Positions 45,503 through 55,046 of a DNA stretch of 64,000 nt are shown in pieces (within the stretch, counting starts at the first letter, position 1; every line of letters starts with the position of its first letter). The notes under the pieces were generated by a model. It was not told where the DNA came from. It was given only the letters and a program-made list of their open reading frames with translations, and made no database searches. The translations under genes were made by a program, and so were the position numbers. The stretch spans positions 930,001 to 994,000 of the forward strand of contig JASBNA010000001.1 in assembly GCA_038087015.1 (NCBI GenBank), in the 5' to 3' direction. The DNA comes from Cerrena zonata (lineage: Eukaryota > Basidiomycota > Agaricomycetes > Polyporales > Cerrenaceae).

Positions 45503-48056
45503 ATGCCACCAAAACGCAAAGCCACACTTGCTCCTGGCGGCAGCTCCCCACCCTTGAAACGGAGGCTTCGGAGTACCAGCGGGAATGGCCCATCAGTGGA
45601 TACACCTATTGAAGATCCTCCTACGACCCGAACTCGACGCAAACCTAGAGCTAATACCAAACCTGCCAAGGTGTCCAAAGCGGAACCTTCTATACCACCT
45701 TCCAAAGAGTCCTCTCCACCTCCGAAACGCGGTCGTCCAACAAGGGTGTCTGCAATGAAAGGTAGATCAATACCTAAGGCGGTTGTTGAAGAGCCTCCAC
45801 GACCAAGCTCATCGAAGGAGACCTTAGACAACCCTTCAGATCCTCGTAATGTTCCGGACCCGGAGTCGTCTGAGGACGAACTGCTTATTTCTCCCGCCAA
45901 GGAAAACCCTATTTCTCGTCTCGTTACACCTCCTCGAAGACATACGACACCACGGAAAGAGGGAAAATTCATGGAGGCTGTGGAGATAAGGACACCATCT
46001 TGGTTAAATAGACCATCCCTCCCTCACTCCTCGGCTGTGAATTCCCCTGGCCCTTCTAGCCCTAGGAAGAGGCTGGTCAGGAGCCCTCCACGCTCCGTGG
46101 TCGCGAAACCACATTCCACCCTCAGGGCGCGAGCACCGGCACCACCACCTCAGCCAATTATCTCTAGAGACCCTTCCCCTCATGCGTCTCCCAGACGTTC
46201 AACGCGAAAGGTTGTCCGGGATGACCTGGTCATTTCTAAACCTTCTTCTGATAACGACGAGGAACCATCACCCGTACTCAAAACACCGCCAATATCTCCC
46301 TCTAAGAAAGGGAAGGAGAGGGCTCTTGTAGGCCCCAAGAAAGGAGAGTCATCACAGGACGCTCTACCCGAATCCTTGCACCCGTGTTTGAGGGCGCAGA
46401 AAACAGCTATACTTAAGGCTTTGCATAAGACGCCTCCTTTAATAGAACAAGAGGACGATGAAGATGAAACTTCTGCCAACGCCTTGGCATACGAGCAGTT
46501 AACCGAACTTCTAAAAGGCACTGTTCTTCGCGGCGAGGGTAACAGCTGTATTTTAACTGGCCCTCCTGGCAGTGGAAAGACTCAGGTGCGAACTCTCGAC
46601 ACATTGTGTACATTGTTACGTATATCTGAACCAACACAACTAGATGGTTGAACGGGTGGTATCTAATCTACCAGAGAAGCCGATTATAGTTCGATTATCT
46701 GGTCATGCCCAAACTGATGATCGCCTAGCAATGCGTGAAATTGCCTGGCAGCTGGCTCAACAGACGGGCACATCTCTGATGCCTATGGACGATGATTCAG
46801 AAAACGAAACCCCAGAAGGTCAAGACGATGAGGGCAAAACTGGCGACGAAGACAATCCTTTCCTTGAAGGCCATTCAACGTCCGGACCTATGATTTCTCT
46901 CCCTCCGCCTGCTCATCTTCTAGCTCTGATCTCCGTCATACCTACACTATCTCGACCAACCATCATCATCCTGGATGCCTTCGATCTCTTCGCTATGCAT
47001 GCTAGGCAGTCATTACTTTATTGTCTGTTTGACACTGCTCAACATAGTCGAGGGGGTGCAAATGGCAAGGGTATGGCGATCGTTGGCGTCACGACTAGGA
47101 TTGATACAATCAATCTGTTGGAGAAGCGTGTGAAGAGTCGGTTCTCTGGTCGAATTTTGCGAACTGCTGGTCCCGGGAAATTGGAACACTGGCTGCATAT
47201 TGCTCGATCACTTCTCTGTGTACTCATCGAATCTGAACCAACAGAGGAGTGGTCACCAATTTGGCACAGAGCCGTCGATAAATTCCTTAAAGACGAGGAT
47301 GTAAAGCATATTTTCGCTGAAACATTCGCGCTGACGCGGGACTGTCGTGTGCTATCTCGCATATTGGTAATGCTCCCTTGATATCGATGGGGGCGTTCAA
47401 AGACTAACTCAATGTGTACCGATTTATACAGACACCGGTCGTTATTGAACTTGATACGACCGCACCATTCCCCTCATTGCCATGCCTCACAAACGCGGTT
47501 AGAACTCAGCGGTGTCCGGAGCCACTTTCATTTCTTCCATGTATGTACAATGAACCTTGTATCGTGTTATAAATAGCACATACTAATCGCTCGTACAGCT
47601 CTACCGTATCCCGCAATCTGTCTTCTGATTGCGGCCTGAGCACGCAGGTATCACAGGTCATGACACATTCACATTCGCAATGCTTCACGAAGCTTTCCAA
47701 GACCAAGTTCGAATTTCGCGATCTGCGCCTGTCCAAGTACAGGGCGGTGGTATCAGCATGATCGACTGCGACAAGGATATTCTGATCGGGGTAAGTTCCC
47801 CTTGGCGGTTTTCAAGCCTTTTCTCTTTCTAGACCTTCCTGATTGAATATATCTGATGCGATTGTGGATGAACAGGCATTTGAGCGATTAGTTGTTCTTC
47901 GTATCTTTGTCTCTGTTGCAGCTCCAACTGCCGGGATCTCGAAAGAGTTTGTTCAGGTACAGGTTAACTCTGGAACACGCCGATGTCAAGCTGACAGTGG
48001 AGAAGTATGGAAAGACAAATCTCAAGAAATGGTTTAGCAAGGCGAAGGCGAAATAA
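45503..48056 (+). CDS. orc4: Origin recognition complex subunit 4, with long disordered N-terminus; two frame breaks
   Basis: ORC4 is an AAA+ subunit of the origin-binding complex. Exons are 45503-46585, 46644-47366, 47432-47540, 47599-47790 and 47876-48056. The first 300 residues are basic and Pro/Ser-rich, starting MPPKRKATLAPGG and containing an AT-hook-like KRGRPTR. Walker A GPPGSGKTQ is followed across the intron by MVERVVSNLPEKPIIVRLSG. Walker B-like TIIILDAFDLF, VGVTTRIDTINLLEKRVKSR and the winged-helix end are all recognisable. Two breaks remain. At about 47629-47639 the frame reads ICLLIAA then a stop, while EHAGITGHDTFTF continues one base later. At about 47960-47970 EFVQVQ is followed by LTLEHADVKLTVEKYGKTNL in another frame. 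No intron fits either. One extra base at each site would explain both. The start at 45503 is preferred over the upstream open frame. Confidence 0.87.
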
Positions 48057-48342
48057 GTACATGCAGATGCCCATGTCCTTTACGGTTGTAGGTCTCTCCG
48101 GATTGCTATGCTATCTAATAATAGCGTACTGTGGAAACGAGCATTGGTACCTAAAAATACATCTCTAGGTTTCATTGATATCATCTTAGCCCAATCTCGT
48201 ATCCCGGTTGTCGGTCGTCGAATGACACCACCAATAGCAGGTTTCAGTCATATCATGATATTGATTCCAATACACCTAGGTATCTGTATCTTTATTTGTT
48301 ACATGTTCATATTGCATACATTAGAAATCTGACCCCAACCAC

Positions 48343-48834
48343 CTAATAGTTGCTAGCAACAAAGTCGGAGTTTCCAGCACGTTCGGCAGCTAAAGCAACA
48401 AGGATCAGAATCAGGGAAAGATCAAAGCTAAACCCTATCTTTACTCACCATGGTGCTCAGCCTTCTTTTTGTCGACGTAGTCGAGTCCCTTGGTCTCGAC
48501 TATGCGGTCAATGAAGGCACCAGCGAAGCCAGCAATGATCTCCTTTGCCTTAGCATGGCTGTCAGGGTGGCCCTGGCTGGAGACATGGTTCTCATAAGCC
48601 TTGGCAGCCTGGGATTACCACCTCAGCTAACTATCTACTACGATGTGTATGGAATACATACCTCGTAGGAAGCCGCGGCAGCGATCAGCTCGTGCGAGAG
48701 CTCTGCCTTGTGAGGGGCATTCTGTACCTGTAGAATTATAGGGGCTCAACAACGATACAGTACGCAATGTTTTCAGATGGACCGACCTCGTTGTAGGCGG
48801 AGTATTCCTCGGAGTCGTGGCTGAAGATACCCAT
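48343..48834 (-). CDS. cipC: CipC-like stress protein (DUF3759), 106 aa
   Basis: This small soluble protein belongs to the family first seen as concanamycin-induced protein C in Aspergillus, often strongly induced under stress or during infection-type growth. Its biochemical role is unknown. Minus-strand exons 48834-48787, 48727-48662, 48608-48449 and 48389-48343 join in phase. Motifs in order are MGIFSHDSEEYSAYNEV, NAPHKAELSHELIAAAASYE, AAKAYENHVSSQGHPDSHAK, AKEIIAGFAGAFIDRIVETK and a charged end, DKKKAEHHAAERAGNSDF. The length fits the family. A canonical TATA box stands about 100 bases upstream, unlike most genes in the window, in line with inducible expression. Confidence 0.92.
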
Positions 48835-48930
48835 GGTAATGTATAGGTGTGGTGGGTGAGAGTTGGTTGATAGGTTGGATGCTAAGATGTGGGTGAGTGC
48901 GAAACTGAGGGATCTTTGTGCACTACGGTG

Positions 48931-48940
48931 AGCTTTTATA
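48931..48940 (-). promoter_or_regulatory. TATA box of cipC
   Basis: On the minus strand the sequence reads TATAAAAGCT, 97-106 bases before the cipC start codon. The exact TATAAAAG consensus and distance fit a strong inducible core promoter. Confidence 0.65.
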
Positions 48941-49003
48941 CTGCAGATAGGCCGACCTAGAGGACTGATGTCACGAGTATTTCTAAAAATAACCTGTACC
49001 TTT

Positions 49004-49008
49004 AGGGG
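49004..49008. promoter_or_regulatory. Possible stress response element (AGGGG) upstream of cipC
   Basis: An AGGGG/CCCCT core, the binding motif of Msn2/4-type zinc-finger factors in yeasts, stands about 170 bases upstream of the cipC start. A single five-base match can be chance. Confidence 0.25.
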
Positions 49009-49945
49009 GTGCTTATTTCGACATAAAGGTACTCCCTGGCCACTGGGTTGGGTGATCAGATGGGATAACTGAATATGGAAACACCTTTGGGGTTCTGCCC
49101 CGCTCGTCGCTACCCTGGACATCACCCCCGCAGCGCAACTGTATTGCTTTCCGGTGGTTCAACAAAGCCCTTGGGAACGAACATAGGGAATTCGCATTTC
49201 ATATTGGATACGCTGTTGAAGAAGTACAGCAACCAGTAGCTTTCTATACAGTAGAAGATCACCTCGCTAGTCCCCTCGCACGTTGTTGAACAATAACAAT
49301 ATCAGTATCTTTGAAGGAGGGAATGAAGGATGCGAAACATGTGGTTAGTGGAGAAGACTTGTTCCTGGCTTACCGTGGTTCAACTAGGAAAGTGTGCTTG
49401 CGTCTAAGTATCTTCCGTCATTTGAGCTTAAAATAGCGTTCGATAATGGAGTCGCCGGAGGGGAAGTTTATCCTTTGGCTGATACATCAAACAAAGGGGC
49501 TTGGAGGGTTCTGACTTGCTCTGACGTCTATTTGTCTACAGTGCTATGTTCCCATTTGTGTTCAGGATCGTCACGGTACTCTATAGTAAGCCAAGTTGAC
49601 GATGCGATATTATTTGACCCTGAAAGCAGTGTGCGTATTTATAGATACACCGAAGTAGACGGTATCATGTGTTATTATGACATGCACTTTGGCATATTCT
49701 CGTGGCTATATACAAGACAACTTCAACCTTGAGCTTGAATGCTTGAGCGTTGAATTCAGTGAAACGTTGAAGACTCATTCAACGACAGAGCCAAAGAAGG
49801 AAAGCGACTTTCCCAATTCGGAATCACAGTCACAAGTGCGTTACGTCACACCCCAGACGGAAGCAGGTGCACCAGGCACTCCATATGATTCAATAATCCC
49901 ATGTTTACTTTCTAACTTTCCTTTCTTTCTTCAACATAATACTTA

Positions 49946-52900
49946 ATGCCTTCAGTTCGCTCGCAAAGTTGTGCCGCTCAGTCACGAAATGAACAGAGTG
50001 TCCAAGAGTTGTATGCTGATTATGTGGATGAATCGTAAGTGGTCACCCAGCTCAAGCTGTAACACCACCCGGATCTAATTTCGACGTTGCCGCATTGCTT
50101 CAGACATTTCAAAGCTTTTGAAGACGCTTTGAAGATTGAGGATACTGGGTTTGATACCGCGGATCCTGGTCCAGCTTCACCAGCTAGCGGAACGCATACA
50201 CCTTCCGGCCATCGTGTTCGTAAGGTGTCGGCTTTATCAGACTTTGCTCCGGTTAACCTCCGCGTACAACGGTATGCCAATAAATGATAGAGGGATAAAT
50301 CACCCTATTTACTTACCAACTGTTCAGGCGAAAAAGAGCTTCGCATATCCCTGACAGGCGGCAGGAATGGTTATTCATTTTAGTGAGATGGCCCCTCCTG
50401 GTACGTCCTTAGTTCGGTGACCGAGACATTGTCTGATTAAAGGTCTTGTACACAGGGTCTCATATTTCTTTTTATTGGAATAGAATTCGGTTTGTACATC
50501 ATGATTCGCCAGTTGGTGAACACCAAGGAATGGCTTTCGGCTTGTAGGCAGACATTGTCCCATCATTCTGTCTTGGTCTGACACGCCACGTATAGGGAGA
50601 GGACGGAAGGGAACTTTGAGGAAACGGCTACGTGAGTCCGAGTCCTATCAGGTACGCAGTATGTGAAGCACCAATATTTTCCTGTTATAACAAATCAATT
50701 GTAGGAATGGAAAGATGCCGCTCTGGCATTGGACGAGTATTTGCATTTCGATGAGTGGAAATCTTTCGAAGAAGATGCGTATTACGATTGGAGGCTAGTC
50801 AAGAAGGTGAGCACCTGTGGTATGCACATTTTCTCAAAGCAAAAACCCTCTATATTTATTGTGATTCCATTCCATTAGGTGCTGCGTTCTTTGAGAATGC
50901 ATAGAGAGAGGAAGGATGCTCGTGCTCTACTAGGTGTCCTAGAAACCTGTGTGCGAACGAACTTCGCCGGTATCGAGTCCTCAAGGTTTGTGTTTTTCAG
51001 CTGCATCTTGAACCAGATAAACTGATTTTCCAATGTTCCAGGCTTTACAGTGAGGTCTGCACATCGTCCTCCCTTCACATTTATCAATGCTTATCAAATT
51101 CCTTCTAGACCTTTTACGGAACGAAGGAACTTATCGAAAGTATGTTGAAATTCCTCTCACATGTGATTTCCATATTCATCTTTGTCTAGCTTATCTTTGT
51201 GAGCTCGAAAAGGCCATGGAGTTCGTCTGTAACTCGCCGGAATTGACCTTGGAAGAGAAGAAACGTTTCTTTAAGGGTGCAAACACTAACTTAGGTTCTA
51301 CCGCGCTCTGCCTCTCTGGTGGTGCAACCTTCGGGTACTGTAAGCTCTCGACCATGCGATGTCAAATAGAATTACGGTAATTAACAATTTGCCATAAGAT
51401 CACTTCGGTGTCGTCAAGGCCTTTTTGGACCAGGACCTCCTGCCCCGAGTGATATCAGGAACCTCGGCTGGCGGTCTTGTTGCAGCTCTTGTCTGCACTC
51501 GAACTGATGGCGAGCTCAAGCGGTTACTTGTTCCTGAGCTAGCAAATCGAATAACTGCTTGCGAAGAGCCATTCAGGGTATGGTTCTGGCGATTTTGGAG
51601 AACAGGTGCACGATTCGACAGTGTCTCGTGGGCTCGCAAAGTGAGTCCTGAGGTGATCTCATGAGTTGGTAAAACTTAACATTCCCTCTTAGTGTTCCTT
51701 CTTCACGCGTGGATCCATGACTTTCAAGGAGGCATACTTGCGCACAGGTCGTATACTGAATATTTCCGTCATCCCTGCTGATAGACATTCGTACGTGTTC
51801 AGATTGCCATGGGTAGATTTGCCTCATGTTGAGCTTCACTAGGCCTACCAAATTATTGAATTATATGACTGCCCCTGACACAGTAATCTGGAGCGCTCTT
51901 TTGGCATCTGCTGCTGTCCCAGGTATCCTCAACCCGGTTGTCCTGATGCAGAAGCTCAGAGACGGAACACTGGTTCCCTGGAACTGGGGTAGCAAATTCA
52001 AGGATGGCTCACTACGGTAAGGGCTTCTACGGCACATCTGCGTTTCTTGCAGTTCAACAATTATGTGTGCAGAGTCGACATTCCAGTTCAATCCCTCAAC
52101 TTATATTTCAATGGTACGAGTGAACTTGACTCCAACGAACTTCGCATACTGACTAGCTTATCAACAGTTACACACACAATCGTTTCTCAAGTTAACCCGC
52201 ACGTCCATTTATTTTTCTTTGCACCTCGCGGCTCCGCGGGCAAACCAGTCGCTCACCGTAAAGGCAAAGGTAGATCATCATTTGCAAGTTGGTTGATATG
52301 AATATATCTCAAAGTGCTATTAGGCTGGAGAGGCAATTTCTTACTATCCGCCGCAGAGCAATGGTTGAAATTAGAGTTGACAAAGAACTTCAAGGTATGA
52401 CAGTGAATCTACAGAGAAACATATGCTCATAATTCTTAGCTAATTCGGGATCTCGATCTTCTCCCCCAATTACTTGGACAAGACTGGTCGAGCGTGTTCC
52501 TACAACGTTTTGAAGGAACTGTCACGTAAGTATTTTGCTATCTCGTTTGGGACTCTCATTAAATGATATACGTGTTCTAGCATATGGCCGAGGACACGTT
52601 TGATGGTTGGTGGATGTCGGATTACCAATAGTTATTTGGATGCTAATGATCGTCTCAGGATTGGATAACAATTCTCGACGATCCAGACCCTCAAGAGCTG
52701 CAACGCAAGATGCGTGTTGGTCAACTTGTGACATGGCCGAAGGTAAAAACATCTTTTTTCCGCATTGCTCATCCTACTAAGATGAATTGTATCAGCTTCA
52801 CATCATTGAGAATCGGACACGGCTTGAGAAACAAATTCTCCTCGGTAGGCAGGCTGTTCGCAAGGGAATGCAACCTCGAGGCCGAGAATCTATCCGTGAA

Positions 52901-53539
52901 GAGCTCCCACCACCAATCACCGGGGCTCAGATGCATCCCTTACCCTTATCCATCTCCCGCACAGTTTCCCAAAACCCTGAGCTATTACCATTCGATAGTG
53001 ACGCGGAGGAGGCATATGTCAATGGAGTTCCTCGTCCACAAAGACCTCATCACCATCACCATCATTCTGGGCGTAGGGCATCTCCAATTCAGCATACTGG
53101 TCAGAGACTTGGAGTTCCAGGACAACAGCACTTCCCTTCCGTCCGCAGACGATGGGCTGTCAATGGTTCTGTGGCCGGGATCGAGACATAGACCCTGTGG
53201 CTCAGTCAGATTACGGGAGGGCGACACCAGATCCTCCGCCGCCACCAACAGACGATGCCGAGCCTACCTTCAACTCAGTCGCCCCCAATTCCAAATAGTC
53301 CTACGACGCTTTTCACGCGGTTACGTACTGTTTCAGCGACTTTCTCACCTTTCGCAACGTTGCGTCGAAATAGTAGATTCTTTGGCCAGCAGCAGGATCA
53401 GATGACCGAGCCTGCATGGAGTGCTGCGGAGAGCTCTTCAGACGATGATGACTTATCTGTTGATTCTCGAAGACATGTGCGACACCCATCTATAATAGAG
53501 AACTGGGGTGACGACTCTGATAGGGAAGGGGAAATGTAG
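49946..53539 (+). CDS. Membrane patatin-like phospholipase / triacylglycerol lipase (Tgl3-5/SDP1 family); 3' end unresolved
   Basis: This family mobilises storage lipid on lipid droplets. I reconstruct twenty exons: 49946-50034, 50104-50271, 50328-50400, 50456-50543, 50596-50651, 50705-50806, 50879-50985, 51042-51054, 51109-51139, 51190-51339, 51399-51640, 51693-51790, 51843-52016, 52073-52113, 52168-52269, 52324-52394, 52440-52525, 52581-52605, 52659-52742 and 52796 onward. All are in phase up to about 53185. A membrane segment around residues 98-128 (LFILVRWPLL, GLIFLFIGIEFGLYIM) comes first. The patatin domain follows, with the oxyanion-hole glycines in LSGGATFGYYHFGV, nucleophile Ser in GTSAGG, and Asp in FKDGSLR. 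A conserved end includes TIWPRTRLMDWITILDD and a six-His run (53044-53061). The tail changes frame twice (about 53186 and about 53290) before a credible end at 53539 (DLSVDSRRHVRHPSIIENWG). Missed introns or indels are both possible. Confidence 0.87.
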
Positions 53540-53820
53540 TGACTAGCCGGTAATGCTGCTGTTGTTCTCTAATTCTGACTGTATCTACCTATTTTCGGAT
53601 ATAATTTTTTTGGTGTTTCAAGTGCTTGTGTTTTGACTCACGGGTAGCGTAACAAATACGGAACTTGCGTACATATGCATCCATGACTGGGCGTCAATAG
53701 TAATAGGAACTTGCCACGTAACCATCGTGTGGTAGTTGCAGCGATCTTGTCAATCTACCTTCAGAAGTCACAGGCATCTCTATAGAATCCGGGGACACGT
53801 AATCCACAGCATTCGATATC

Positions 53821-54895
53821 ATGGAACTAGATAACGCATCTGAACAGTCTCGGTCTCAAACCCCAGAAGCCACTCACTCTGATTCCGCAATGGCACCTCG
53901 TCCGACTCCTGATCGTAATGAGAGAGCTGCAGCTATTGAGCGACGCCTGCAACAGCAACGCAATACAAATTCAGGTCCCGTCGCGAATCCGAGCTATACT
54001 GCTTTCGATGAACATCATGAACTACGTCAGAAGTTCCGCAGGATGGTCGATCCAGGTATTCTGAGACCTAATCCACGAGCCGTGGCCCTGGAAGCAATAG
54101 ATGTATCAACGAGTCTCTTGTTCTCAATAACATGACATAACCCTCTTTGAGTAGATCCTTCTGAAACTTTCTGACAACATTCTCAAGAACCCTAATGACG
54201 ACAAGTATCTGCGATTCAAACCCACGAACGCAAAGATCAAACAGTACCTAGTCGATCCTCAGGGTACGCTAGAGTATGCCGTTGAGGTCAGCTTATTCTC
54301 GCCATGTGTGATAATCGTAGTGTTGATTCAATACGATACTTTACTCTGTTAGATGGGCTTTAGACCTGAGGTACAGTTAATCATGACCTCACAAGGCGAA
54401 TTATTGATGACGTCGGCATGTGAAATAGGTTGAGAACTTCCAGCCATACTATGTATTCAACAGGAAGAAGTTGTCTGAACTACAAGTCGGCCAAACTGTT
54501 CTGAAAGAGATCTTGGAGCAAGAACAAGCGAAAGAGGAAGCTGCTGCAATTGCAAAGCAACGGGAGAAGGCAGTTGCGGAGGCTGCAGTCGCAAAGGTAC
54601 TACATCCCGTAAATCCGAATATTGCTGTACTAAAAATGCTTTCCGCTAGGTGAAGCAAGCCTTCCTCGATGATCGTAAATCGAAAGCTTTGAATGACCGC
54701 CGTGAGAAGGAGGTACGTAGTGCTCGCGCCGCCCGAGGGGCTGTCGCGCCTTCTTCCCCTCCACCATCTACAAGTAGGGAGATGCCTGGTTCTGGACGAG
54801 CACTGAATGGGACTGCGTCAACACCGCCGCCTCCTGCTTATACCCCTCCGAATCGTCGCCGTAGTCAAAGTAGTGATGAGGACATGTCTGATTAG
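53821..54895 (+). CDS. PUB/PUG-domain protein, 281 aa
   Basis: Exons 53821-54102, 54155-54286, 54353-54370, 54429-54596 and 54650-54895 join in phase; the third is only 18 nt. The N-terminus is disordered. A PUB domain follows: LLKLSDNILKNPNDDKYLRF, KPTNAKIKQYLVDPQGTLEY, AVEMGFRPEVENFQPYYVFN. PUB domains bind the C-terminal tail of the AAA ATPase Cdc48/p97, so the protein is probably a Cdc48 cofactor or adaptor. A long charged helix (EILEQEQAKEEAAAIAKQRE) and a Pro/Ser-rich end SQSSDEDMSD complete it. No transglutaminase (PNGase) domain or UBX domain is present, so it is not a classic PNGase. Confidence 0.85.
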
Positions 54896-55046
54896 TACTG
54901 TAACATGATTTGGTTACCAATCGTTGATATCTGATCCTGAAAATCCAATGTATTGTGTAATGATGCGTCATCGAAAGCGAAAGTACAGTAATGAGGCCTT
55001 AAATAAAAGCATGCAACTAAGTATTCACAGTAATATGTAAACGGTA

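Larger units (their letters stand above)
48835..49945. other. Long upstream region between cipC (-) and the lipase gene (+)
   Basis: This 1.1 kb separates two divergent genes. The cipC side carries a TATA box and a stress-type AGGGG element. A 112-codon plus frame at 49394-49732 has no domain; it could be an uncharacterised small gene, but I cannot support it. Confidence 0.4.
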
